55,022 nucleotides of DNA, taken from the NCBI GenBank assembly GCA_946183985.1, contig CAMHDT010000002.1, forward strand, positions 1 through 55,022. The letters run 5' to 3'. Numbering within the stretch: position 1 is the stretch's first letter; each line of letters opens with the position of its first letter. This DNA is from an uncultured Prevotella sp. Lineage in GTDB: Bacteria; Bacteroidota; Bacteroidia; Bacteroidales; Bacteroidaceae. Below, one piece after another: positions 34,329 through 43,024 of this stretch. The translations under genes and the position numbers were made by a program. The notes below the pieces were generated by a model. That model ran no database searches and had not been told where the DNA came from. It was given only the letters and a program-made list of their open reading frames with translations.

Positions 34329-37300
34329 ATGAGGATACTGAAATGCATCATATTCCTGGCTGCGCTTCTGCTGACGCCCGCTACGGCATCGGCCGAATTC
34401 CTATTCAAGACGCTTGATGCCCGCTACGGTCTGACATCGAGCCAGGTGAACTGCATTATAAAAGACTCCCGCGGATTCATGTGGTTTGGCACACCCGCAG
34501 GCCTCTATCGCTACGACGGATACATGTTCAAACACTTCCAATGTGACTCACAAGACGGCTCATCACTGCCCGACAGTTACATTGAAAGCATACAGGAGAA
34601 CCTTGACGGAAACCTCTGGATAAAGACATCTGCCGGCTATTGCATCTACAATCCGCAGACCGAGACCTTCGAACGCGACATGAAACAGGTGTTCGCCAAG
34701 TTGGGCATCCGCGATGTTCCCACCATAATATATATAGACAGACAGAAGAACCTGTGGGGATACTTCCCGCAGAAAGGCATTATATGCCAGAACACACAGC
34801 AGCAACTGCAATACGAGTTCTCCTATACCAACGATGACGATGGCATCGTAGAAGGGAATATATGCTCCATTGGCGAATGCAAGGACGGCACAATCCTGGT
34901 CTACGACGACGGACGCATCATCTGCTGCGATATCATACACCAGCAACAAGTGGTCTGGAGCAATAGCGACATTGCGCAACAGCATCTGAGAAAGACCAAG
35001 ACATTGCGGGTCTTCGCTGACCAGATGGACAATATCTGGCTCTACGGACAGGGCACACTCTTTGTTTACAACAAACGCACAAACACTTGGGACACCACTA
35101 TCGGCAATCAAATTGACCAGACCGGCTATGGTGTTGACCATGCTGTCAACGCCATGGGTGGCGACCGCAGCGGCAACGTGTGGGTGGGAACCAACCGCCA
35201 CGGCCTGGTGCGCTTCAACGTGAACAGCCACGAGATGGAGGAAGTGCCGCTTGTGAGCCGCAATGTCATGCGCCTACTCAACTCCAAGTCGGGCATCAAC
35301 AGCATCTATGTAGACGACACCGACCTGCTATGGACTGGCACGGCCAAGTCGGGCGTGGCCTATACCGGCAACAATATCTATAAGTTTGAGTCTGATTTCA
35401 ACGGCGACATCACCGCCATTGCACAAGACAGCACCGGCCATGTATGGTATGGAACCAGTGACAACGGTCTCATTGGCTATGACGGACAACTGGCCAGCCT
35501 GTGCGTATCGGCCATGGCTTGCACTGAAGACGGCAGTCTATGGGTGGGCTCGAAGCAAAACGGACTGACGCGAATAAAGAACGGCACATCGCACATCTAT
35601 ACCGCTACCCTCGACAATTCACGCCACTCTATCATCGACGACCACATCAATGCATTGGCTTCCGACCAGTCTGGCAACCTGTGGATAGCCACCGATGGCG
35701 GTCTGCAAGTGTATAATCCGCGTATGGACCAGTTCTCCAACTACACCAAAGAAAACGGGAAAATACGCATCAACAACATCACCGCACTGTTCTATGCCAC
35801 AGGAAACCGGATGCTGATAGGCACATCCGAGGGCCTTATCATTATGAACATCTCAAATGCGAAGATGACTTATCTGGTGGGAAACACCACAAGTCTCAAG
35901 AAATTCACCAACAACTATGTCACCCAGGTCTATGAAGACTCACGCGGACTGATATGGGTAGGCACCCGCGAAGGCGTCAACGTGCTGAATCTGGAAAACG
36001 ATGAACTGGACAAACTGACTGAACGGCAAGGGCTCTGCAACAACAACATCTGCGGTATTGCCGAAGATAGCAACAGCAACATCTGGCTCACCACCAGCAA
36101 TGGCATCAGCCGCGTGGTGATACAGCGCAACCATGAGACGGGAACCTACGACTATGGCCTGTACAACTACGACCACAACGACGGTTTGCAGAGCGATGAG
36201 TTCAATCCAGGCTCGCTGCTCACCGGCAAGGACGGCTATGTTCTCATGGGTGGACTGCGCGGTGTGAACTGGGTGCGCCCGAAGACTATTGACGAAACGG
36301 AGAATCTTCCGCTGGTCATGCTGACACAACTGTTCATCGGAGAAGAGGAAATTCTTGTGGGACATCAGTATGATGGCAACGTGCCTCTGCCATACGCACT
36401 CAACGAGAGCAACCGCATTAAACTGAACAGCGACCAGAATACGTTCACCATCAAGTTTGCTGCCGGCAACTATAACCAGAGCGAACGACTGCAGTTCATG
36501 TATCAGATGGAAGGTCTGGACAACAATTGGCGCAACGGCGATGCTTTGAAGCATGGCGTAACCTTCACCGACCTGCCGTCGGGCACCTATAAACTGCATG
36601 TCAAAGCCATCAGTGCCGAGGGTGCCATCAGCGACCAGGAGCGTATCATAGAGATCATTATCGATCGGCCATGGTATCTGCAGTGGTGGATGCTGGCTGT
36701 CTATGCCATCATCATCCTGCTGATTATCTATATCTGGAAAAAGGGTATTGACCAGATACGCCTTCTCTGGAAGAAGAAGAACGACATCATTACGGAACTG
36801 GTGCGCCAGCGCGAAGAGATAAAAGCCGCCAGCGACGACCTGCGACAGCCTATGTCACGCATGACATCAATTATCATGAACCTGTCTGAACGCGACACAG
36901 ACCTTGAGGGACGCGAGCAACTCAATGCCCTCCACGCGCAGATGCTGCAGGTTATCACACGCGTCAGCGACATGCAGTCGTCGTTGGAGCACCCAGAAGA
37001 GAAAGCCCAGCAGAATGTGCAGAAGCACTTCATGCTCAATGCCAAGGGCGAAATGGACCTGCCCGAACTGATCAGCGATGAACTAACCTCGGAGATTCGC
37101 CCCCATCAGTCAGATTTGCCCACCTCAAAGTTCCGCGTAGTGTTCATTGACAACAATTCCGAATTCGTGAAGTTCATCAATTCAAAACTGAAGTTTATCT
37201 ACGAGTTCCATCCCTACAACGACATCCGCAAGGCAGCCACCGACATTGAAGCCATGACCCCAGACCTTGTGGTGTGCAAACAAGACATGCCCGACTTTAC

Positions 37301-38087
37301 CGGCAGCGAACTGTGTAACAACATCAAGATGCATCCCAAACTCAACCGCATCAAGTTCGTTCTGATGACCGACACCAAACTTAGTGCCAAGGACATGCTT
37401 GACCAAAGCATCACAATGGGTGCCGACGACTATCTTGCCAAGCCGTTTAACCTGCAGGAAGCCGTCATGCGCTTCAACAAACTGCTGGGTATTGGTCCCA
37501 TTGAGATTGGCAATAACCTCATTGAAGGTGCAGAGACACGAATGCTGGAAGACCGCAATTCGAGCATGACCACAGCCACCGAGACCATGGACTTGTCGCT
37601 TCAGAACATCGGTGCCGACACCATTACCGAAGACGAAATCATAAAGTCGCTTGCGGTAAAGGCCATCAAGAAGCGCGGCGACGATGCTCTTGAGCAAAAC
37701 AGTTCATACGGCATCAACGACGAGGAGATGTATGAGAAATTCAGCATGGCCGACCAGATTGACCGTCAACTGGTGAAGAGCATAGAGCAGTATGTGCAGC
37801 AGAACATGAGCCGCGGCACTATTAACCTCGAGGAAATGGCATCGGCCATGGGTATGGCCATGAAGCCCTTCTTCCAGAAGGTGCGCGACGTGACAGGGAA
37901 GACGCCAGCCGAGGTGGTACGTGACCTGCGCATGAAACACGCCTGCATACTGCTGCAGCGCACAAACATCAACATGAGCGAACTGGCCAACCACGTAGGC
38001 TTTGCCACCGGCGAGCATTTCATCAACCTGTTTAAGGAACGTTTCGGCATCACGCCGTCAGAATACAGACTCAAGTATCGCAGATGA
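34329..38087 (+). CDS. Degenerate hybrid two-component protein: propeller sensor, membrane helix, pseudo-receiver, AraC output, no kinase ATPase
   Basis: 1252 residues. A signal peptide is followed by two-component-regulator propeller repeats (about 25-680, with blocks such as DSRGFMWFGT and DRSGNVWVGT), a Y_Y_Y-like domain and one membrane helix (about 781-803). A DHp-like helix pair follows in which the usual SHELRTP box reads SDDLRQP, so the phospho-His is Asp836. No HATPase domain exists: only about 90 residues separate this from the receiver. In the receiver, DLVVCKQDMP puts Lys984 where the phospho-Asp belongs, IDNN replaces the acidic pair, and only the conserved Lys1038 remains. An intact AraC helix-turn-helix domain ends the protein. 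It probably works as a one-component transmembrane regulator. It overlaps the downstream phospholipase D gene by 4 bases. Confidence 0.9.
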   Translation: MRILKCIIFLAALLLTPATASAEFLFKTLDARYGLTSSQVNCIIKDSRGFMWFGTPAGLYRYDGYMFKHFQCDSQDGSSLPDSYIESIQENLDGNLWIKTSAGYCIYNPQTETFERDMKQVFAKLGIRDVPTIIYIDRQKNLWGYFPQKGIICQNTQQQLQYEFSYTNDDDGIVEGNICSIGECKDGTILVYDDGRIICCDIIHQQQVVWSNSDIAQQHLRKTKTLRVFADQMDNIWLYGQGTLFVYNKRTNTWDTTIGNQIDQTGYGVDHAVNAMGGDRSGNVWVGTNRHGLVRFNVNSHEMEEVPLVSRNVMRLLNSKSGINSIYVDDTDLLWTGTAKSGVAYTGNNIYKFESDFNGDITAIAQDSTGHVWYGTSDNGLIGYDGQLASLCVSAMACTEDGSLWVGSKQNGLTRIKNGTSHIYTATLDNSRHSIIDDHINALASDQSGNLWIATDGGLQVYNPRMDQFSNYTKENGKIRINNITALFYATGNRMLIGTSEGLIIMNISNAKMTYLVGNTTSLKKFTNNYVTQVYEDSRGLIWVGTREGVNVLNLENDELDKLTERQGLCNNNICGIAEDSNSNIWLTTSNGISRVVIQRNHETGTYDYGLYNYDHNDGLQSDEFNPGSLLTGKDGYVLMGGLRGVNWVRPKTIDETENLPLVMLTQLFIGEEEILVGHQYDGNVPLPYALNESNRIKLNSDQNTFTIKFAAGNYNQSERLQFMYQMEGLDNNWRNGDALKHGVTFTDLPSGTYKLHVKAISAEGAISDQERIIEIIIDRPWYLQWWMLAVYAIIILLIIYIWKKGIDQIRLLWKKKNDIITELVRQREEIKAASDDLRQPMSRMTSIIMNLSERDTDLEGREQLNALHAQMLQVITRVSDMQSSLEHPEEKAQQNVQKHFMLNAKGEMDLPELISDELTSEIRPHQSDLPTSKFRVVFIDNNSEFVKFINSKLKFIYEFHPYNDIRKAATDIEAMTPDLVVCKQDMPDFTGSELCNNIKMHPKLNRIKFVLMTDTKLSAKDMLDQSITMGADDYLAKPFNLQEAVMRFNKLLGIGPIEIGNNLIEGAETRMLEDRNSSMTTATETMDLSLQNIGADTITEDEIIKSLAVKAIKKRGDDALEQNSSYGINDEEMYEKFSMADQIDRQLVKSIEQYVQQNMSRGTINLEEMASAMGMAMKPFFQKVRDVTGKTPAEVVRDLRMKHACILLQRTNINMSELANHVGFATGEHFINLFKERFGITPSEYRLKYRR

Positions 38088-39373
38088 GAACACAACATTG
38101 GCTCTGCACAGGCGCGGCACTGATGCTCCTTGCCTCAAGTCATACACATGTGTATGCTCAGGACGAGACTTCTTCCGACACACTCATATACCGTCAACTG
38201 ACAGACTACGGCATCCGCTTTACCAACGATAATAGCGTGAGCCTCCTCATGTCGGGGCAGGACAAGTTCGACGACATGTTTCATGCCATCCGACAGGCCC
38301 GTCACAGCATCCATCTCGAATACTTCAACTTCCGCAACGACTCCATTGCCTCGCTGCTCTTCGACATCCTGAAAGAGAAACGCCGCGAGGGAGTGGAGGT
38401 TCGCGCCATATTCGACGGTTTCGGTAACGACTCAAACAACCAGCCACTCAAGAAGTATCACATTGAAAAACTGCGCAACGACAGCATCGACATACACGAA
38501 TTCGACCCGCTACGCTTCCCATGGGTCAACCATATCTGGCCTCGCGACCACCGCAAGATAGTGGTCATCGATGGTTGTATAGCCTATACTGGTGGCATGA
38601 ACGTGGCCGACTATTATATAAAAGGTACGGAACAGGTGGGTGCATGGCGCGACATGCATTGCCGCATTGAGGGCAGTGCCGTCAACGACTTGCAGACGAT
38701 TTTTGCCCGCATCTGGAAAAAGACAACCCATGAAGATCTTTTCCCTCACGAAGAATATTTCCGTGGCGGCGAGAGAACAGACATTAGCCCACTGAATATT
38801 GATACAACTGCTACCGCCGGACACAAACAAGTGGGTATCATCAACCGTGAACCTCATGTCACAAACGATGTAATGCGCGTCTTCTATGTCAATGCCATCA
38901 ACGATGCACGCGATTCCATCAACATCATCAACCCTTATTTCACCCTTATTCCTTCGGTGCATCGTGCACTGAAAGACGCCATCAAGCGTGGCGTAAAGGT
39001 CGACCTGATGCTGTCAGCCAAGAGCGACATTCCCCTTACGCCCGACTGTGCCTACTACTATGCGCATAAACTCATGAAACGAGGAGCCAACGTATGGCTC
39101 TATCAGCCAGGCTTTCACCACTCGAAGATTATGATGGTCGACGGGCGTTTCTGCACCGTTGGCAGCACCAACCTCGATGCCCGCAGCCTCAGATTCGACT
39201 ATGAAGAGAATGCTGTGATCATCGACAGTTGCACCACCCGTCAACTCGACGAGATGTTTGAACGCGACCGTCAAGAGAGCATCCTGCTCACACCAGCCAC
39301 ATGGAAGGAGTTTCGCACCCCCTGGCAGCGTTTCCGCGGCTGGTTTGCCCATCTTCTGCGCCCCTTCTTATAG
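38084..39373 (+). CDS. Phospholipase D family, cardiolipin-synthase-like
   Basis: 429 residues with two HKD motifs: H156, K158 and D163 in HRKIVVID, and H346, K348 and D353 in HSKIMMVD, each followed by the conserved GS/GG-N pattern (TGGMNVADYY; GSTNLDARSL). The N-terminus looks like a signal peptide or single anchor (WLCTGAALMLLASSHTHVYA) rather than the paired helices of E. coli ClsA. It may make cardiolipin from phosphatidylglycerol, or be another periplasmic transphosphatidylase. It is the last gene of the kdsA unit, overlapping the regulator stop by 4 bases. Confidence 0.88.
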   Translation: MRTQHWLCTGAALMLLASSHTHVYAQDETSSDTLIYRQLTDYGIRFTNDNSVSLLMSGQDKFDDMFHAIRQARHSIHLEYFNFRNDSIASLLFDILKEKRREGVEVRAIFDGFGNDSNNQPLKKYHIEKLRNDSIDIHEFDPLRFPWVNHIWPRDHRKIVVIDGCIAYTGGMNVADYYIKGTEQVGAWRDMHCRIEGSAVNDLQTIFARIWKKTTHEDLFPHEEYFRGGERTDISPLNIDTTATAGHKQVGIINREPHVTNDVMRVFYVNAINDARDSINIINPYFTLIPSVHRALKDAIKRGVKVDLMLSAKSDIPLTPDCAYYYAHKLMKRGANVWLYQPGFHHSKIMMVDGRFCTVGSTNLDARSLRFDYEENAVIIDSCTTRQLDEMFERDRQESILLTPATWKEFRTPWQRFRGWFAHLLRPFL

Positions 39374-39430
39374 TCTTTTCCTCACATCGTTCTTGGGGAT
39401 TCCACACGGTTTCGCCTATGGAAGCAAACA

Positions 39431-39447
39431 GTTTCCAAAGGGGAAAC
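39431..39447. terminator. Small hairpin between convergent genes
   Basis: GTTTCC (39431-39436) and GGAAAC (39442-39447) with loop AAAGG. It stands between the cls-like gene and the TPR gene. Confidence 0.35.
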
Positions 39448-39448
39448 A

Positions 39449-41665
39449 CTATCTGACTGCGTCGAGCATCATGCGGATATCTACCTCACAGATGTCATGA
39501 GCAGCCAGCAGTTCAACCTCTGTAACCATGAACTCCTTTTCAAGGTCATAGTCTTCATTGCCTTCACCATGCTTGAAAAGACGGAAACAGTCAATGGCCT
39601 GCCTCGTTTTTCCTGCCAGCCAGTAGCAGTAACCGTGGTTCAAGATATCTGAAAGGCGCGGTTTCCCGCCAGCGTTCAATTGCTGGAACAAGGTCTCTGC
39701 CTGTTCATATTTGCCCACCAGTGTCAGCACCCAGGCCAGCACACTGCTCACCTGCATGTCGTCAGGATATAGATAATTAAGTTTGAACAGGACTTTCTCA
39801 GCCTCATCATTACGGTGCAAGTTAGTCAGACAGATAGCGGCATTGAGCATATACGACTTGCTTTCGGGTTTCATCTCCAGCAGTTTCATGTAGGTGGCCA
39901 GTGCCTCATCGTATCTCTGGCAGTTGAATGCCGCCCGCGCATAGCCTGCCAAGGCCCGTTCATTGCCTTGTTCCATTTCCACGGCACGGGCAAACCACTC
40001 CAGAACCTGCGCCGCCTTTCCCTCCTGACTGCGCTGCAACAAGGTGCCCCTAAGCAGACAATAGTCTGGCGATGGTGCTGTCAGCACACTGTTCTCTATC
40101 ACTTTCAGTGCCTCTGCATCATAATCGCGCTTCATAAGGAACGATGCCATCTCGGTAAGATGCGTCTGCATCTGCCCGCCACACATCATCGGCTTAGTCA
40201 TGAAAAACGCCTGCCTGCGTGCAAAGGGATTAACGAACTCGCTTCTGTCTGGATACAACATGAAGAAACGATACAGATTTTGCAGATACATGCGCCTGAT
40301 GTAAGCAGGCTGTGACTGCTCCTCGCGGTCTATTTCCCCGCCAATGGGCATCGGATCAGCCTCACCCTTCTCTATCATCTCCAGCATGTTTGCCGGCAAG
40401 TGCTCTACAACCTTTTCAAAAGCCATGACCAGCGAGTATTTGTCGCTGTCGCAGAAGGCACCCGCCTCTGTCACAAACCTCAGGAAGCGCTTGCCCCGCG
40501 TGTTTTCCCAAATAGTGCTAATGCTTGGATGCTGCGCATAGAAAGGCACAAACCAGTTGGCAGGAAAACCGAAGAAAGGCAGTCGCTTCATCTGCGAGAA
40601 GCCACTGAAATAAATATCCACGCCCTGCTTCTGCATATCTGCCATACGGCTCATGCTTTGCTCCATCTGCTCCATGTCGCGTTCAGACTTTTCCGGGTGC
40701 AGAATATCCTCGAGTGAGTCCTCATCCATCTCCACCAGCCCATGCTGGGTGAGTTTAATATTACTGCCTCTCATCATGTCGGGGATGATTTTGTCCTGTA
40801 TCTCGCGGTTGTCGCGCTCGGCATTCCTGCAGTAAACCATCTGCATCTGCAGTTCCACCAGGTCTCTGCAGCATTGCTCATCACTCAAGACCTCATCAAT
40901 CAAAGGCTGTATCCCTGCATAAAGGGCCGCCTTCCTCTCGTCAAGACACATCACCCACCCCACCAGTGCACGCTGCCGCACCTCTTCAACAGTTGCCTGC
41001 CGATAGACTTCCAACAGCACTTTGAACTTGCGAACATCAAAAGTAAGCATGGCCGACAGCATGACGGCACTCACCATCAACTGCTGATCAATGACAGCCA
41101 CTGTAGGCGAGAGTAGCATCTTCTGAAAAGCCACCGCCTCGCCATCAGTCCACTGAGGTGCAGTAACCACATAGGCAAATACGCATTTCATCAGTTCCTC
41201 GTGCTTTGCATAGAGTTCCCGCTTCTTCTGCCCGGCCACATGCGGTTGTTCCAAACCGAGAAGCGCCTCACTGGCAGTGAAGTCTTCCAGCAGGCGGCAC
41301 ACCGTTGCTGCCGACCAGTCATTGCGCTTCAGCCATGGATGGTGTTCCAATGCAATCCAGAAATGGGTAGAACGGTTGCGCCTGCTCACATCGACATTGG
41401 CGGCAATGGTATAGAGACGCTGCAGCAACCTGTCATACACCTCGCCGCGCTGTGCATCGTTGAAGCCATTCTGCCAATACTGCATCATCAGACCATAGTC
41501 GGTCTTCACCTCCATTAATTGGTCAAGCCCCCCCGATTTCGTATCTGTCAGCATCACATTCTCCAACGCATCAAGCGCATGGCCCAGCCTGTGCTGATCA
41601 ATCAGTTTGAATATTCTGTATAAATCGTCTTCCATTCTTTCCAATCGGTTTTCGTAATGCATCAT
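39449..41665 (-). CDS. TPR-repeat protein of unknown function
   Basis: 738 residues. The start may be the ATG at 41665 or 41662, or an internal ATG at 41635 preceded by GGAAAG. It has no signal peptide. The N-terminal two thirds are helical and carry many charged residues. Roughly from residue 555 the repeats become recognisable TPRs (EGKAAQVLEWFARAVEMEQGNERALAGYARAAF, then repeats spaced by about 34 residues). This suggests a cytoplasmic protein-protein scaffold. It follows the substrate-binding lipoprotein gene by 22 bases on the same strand, so they are probably cotranscribed. Confidence 0.75.
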   Translation of the reverse strand: MMHYENRLERMEDDLYRIFKLIDQHRLGHALDALENVMLTDTKSGGLDQLMEVKTDYGLMMQYWQNGFNDAQRGEVYDRLLQRLYTIAANVDVSRRNRSTHFWIALEHHPWLKRNDWSAATVCRLLEDFTASEALLGLEQPHVAGQKKRELYAKHEELMKCVFAYVVTAPQWTDGEAVAFQKMLLSPTVAVIDQQLMVSAVMLSAMLTFDVRKFKVLLEVYRQATVEEVRQRALVGWVMCLDERKAALYAGIQPLIDEVLSDEQCCRDLVELQMQMVYCRNAERDNREIQDKIIPDMMRGSNIKLTQHGLVEMDEDSLEDILHPEKSERDMEQMEQSMSRMADMQKQGVDIYFSGFSQMKRLPFFGFPANWFVPFYAQHPSISTIWENTRGKRFLRFVTEAGAFCDSDKYSLVMAFEKVVEHLPANMLEMIEKGEADPMPIGGEIDREEQSQPAYIRRMYLQNLYRFFMLYPDRSEFVNPFARRQAFFMTKPMMCGGQMQTHLTEMASFLMKRDYDAEALKVIENSVLTAPSPDYCLLRGTLLQRSQEGKAAQVLEWFARAVEMEQGNERALAGYARAAFNCQRYDEALATYMKLLEMKPESKSYMLNAAICLTNLHRNDEAEKVLFKLNYLYPDDMQVSSVLAWVLTLVGKYEQAETLFQQLNAGGKPRLSDILNHGYCYWLAGKTRQAIDCFRLFKHGEGNEDYDLEKEFMVTEVELLAAHDICEVDIRMMLDAVR

Positions 41666-41687
41666 TCACCATTGGCTTTGCCCTGTT

Positions 41688-42602
41688 CTAATTATTATGC
41701 ATTAAGAAGCGCCTTGCCCGCTCCACATCCACCGGTGACGGAGGCTGCACGCCAGGGTATTTCCAGTCGAGCGACATGGAATCAACAGCCTCTGCACTCA
41801 CCCCACAACACCGCACAACGAGGTCTTTGTAGGTGCTGATGCCACGCTCATTGATAGTATCGCAGGCTGCGGCATATGCCCGCATCATCCCTTCCATCTG
41901 TGTATGGCGGAGCGAGTCGGCCAATGCCGATTCACTAAACACCAACACGCCGAGGTTGATGCCTGTCTGGCGCGTGTCATAGAGCACACGGGCCTCAGAC
42001 AAACGGGCCACCGTGGCCTGTGGCTCAGGCAGCAGCAAGGCATCCATCACCCCCGTCTGCAGCATTCTGAGCCGCACATTCACATCGTTCACCTGAATGC
42101 GGAACACGCGCTCAGACTGCAGGCCGGCACTATCTACCAGCATATCGGCCAGCAGAGCCGTGGCAGAATAGCGCGTCATGGCCACCATCTTGTCGTCCAA
42201 CTGCTTCAGGCGGCTGATACGCGCTTGATGACCAGTAAGCAACTGCCATGCCAAGGCCGTAGTCGTGGCATAGTGCAGGGCCGTTCCCTGCTGCTGCATA
42301 CGCTCGGCACGCACCAAGTCGGTCATCATGCCGTCTACCCAACCGCCTGTCAAGGCTGTGTCACAATCCATCTGTGCCATATAAGGATAGAGGCTAACGC
42401 TCACACTCTCACGTTCAAAATAACCGTATTCATCGGCCACAAACAGCGGCAGACAGTCAATCGTAGGCATCACCGCTATTTTCAGCGACGCCGAATCAGC
42501 CACCCACGCTGCCCACGCTTCATCTACGGCAGACCGTTCTTCGTTCTTTGTGCAGGCTGCCATCAGCAGTCCAGTCACAAATATAAATAATATCTTTTTC
42601 AT
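41688..42602 (-). CDS. Substrate-binding lipoprotein (ABC type, SsuA/THI5-like)
   Basis: 304 residues from the ATG at 42600-42602. A lipoprotein signal is present (MKKILFIFVTGLLMAACTK, with Cys at position 16). The mature part opens with LKIAVMPTIDCLPLFVADEYGYF, the typical start of NMT1/SsuA-type binding proteins, followed by GGWVDGMMTDLV and GVMDALLLPEPQA. The family binds sulfonates, nitrate or thiamine precursors for an ABC importer. No permease or ATPase gene is nearby; the only partner is a TPR gene. The ligand is unknown. Its promoter carries the repeated palindrome module described for 42656-42708. Confidence 0.82.
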   Translation of the reverse strand: MKKILFIFVTGLLMAACTKNEERSAVDEAWAAWVADSASLKIAVMPTIDCLPLFVADEYGYFERESVSVSLYPYMAQMDCDTALTGGWVDGMMTDLVRAERMQQQGTALHYATTTALAWQLLTGHQARISRLKQLDDKMVAMTRYSATALLADMLVDSAGLQSERVFRIQVNDVNVRLRMLQTGVMDALLLPEPQATVARLSEARVLYDTRQTGINLGVLVFSESALADSLRHTQMEGMMRAYAAACDTINERGISTYKDLVVRCCGVSAEAVDSMSLDWKYPGVQPPSPVDVERARRFLMHNN

Positions 42603-42611
42603 TGACACCTG

Positions 42612-42633
42612 CAAAGGTACGAATAAGCGAGCG
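42612..42633 (-). promoter_or_regulatory. Proximal promoter of the SBP gene
   Basis: The -7 box is TACCTTTG on the minus strand (42612-42619), preceded by CTCGCTTATTCG. The same block, with one base changed, occurs twice before the LacI gene (52381-52402 and 52468-52489). Confidence 0.65.
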
Positions 42634-42655
42634 AAAAACCAAGAGAATCTTGGAC

Positions 42656-42708
42656 TTTTCCGAGCGGGAGTACCTAAGACCGACAGGTCAAAGGTAGTGC
42701 AAACCGAG
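42656..42708 (-). promoter_or_regulatory. Palindrome/tandem-promoter module (copy 2)
   Basis: Reading the minus strand: CTCGGTTTGCACTACCTTTG (42708-42689), whose -7 box is the left side of a palindrome spanning 42696-42671 (arms TACCTTTGACC and GGTCTTAGGTA around TGTC), then ACTCCCGCTCGGAAAA. It is nearly identical to 7146-7190. A CCAAGA/TCTTGG hairpin with a T-run lies between it and the proximal promoter. Confidence 0.8.
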
Positions 42709-42741
42709 CGGAATGCAAAATAAAATCCCTTTTATTTTTCA

Positions 42742-42851
42742 TTTGCAGTATCCTCACTAGGGGTTTGCAGTATCCTCGCTAGGGGTTTGCAGTATCCTCA
42801 CTGGGAGTTTGCAGTATCCTCACTGGGAGTTTGCAGTATCCTCACCTACTG
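42742..42851. repeat. 22-bp tandem array (array 3)
   Basis: Five copies of a unit beginning TTTGCAGTATCCTC start at 42742, 42764, 42786, 42808 and 42830, exactly 22 bases apart. The last six bases vary (CTAGGGG or CTGGGAG type), and the final copy diverges. No inverted half-site is evident here. Confidence 0.92.
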
Positions 42852-42986
42852 TCTGGAGCAAACCCATATCCCATAAGGAGGTTGCAAGGTCAGCAGACAA
42901 CGCGATTTTCACTATTTACATATTTGCAATTGCTCCCGATTATTATCTTTTAACGGTGTTTGCAACCTGTGTTCACAATTATTTTG

Positions 42987-42994
42987 TACCTTTG
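42987..42994 (+). promoter_or_regulatory. -7 promoter element (TACCTTTG) of radA
   Basis: TACCTTTG lies 30 bases before the ATG at 43025. Confidence 0.65.
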
Positions 42995-43024
42995 TAGGCA
43001 CAAAAATAGGCGCAAACTAGAAAA

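Larger units (their letters stand above)
42603..43024. other. Divergent intergenic region between the SBP gene and radA
   Basis: From left to right: the SBP promoter (42612-42619, minus), the palindrome module (42656-42708, minus), a 22-bp array (42742-42851) and the radA promoter (42987-42994, plus). I see no ORF or RNA gene. Confidence 0.7.

Noticed and set aside
42742..42851. CRISPR array
   Set aside because: Units follow directly after one another with no variable spacers of constant length, and no cas gene is present. The same holds for the other four arrays.
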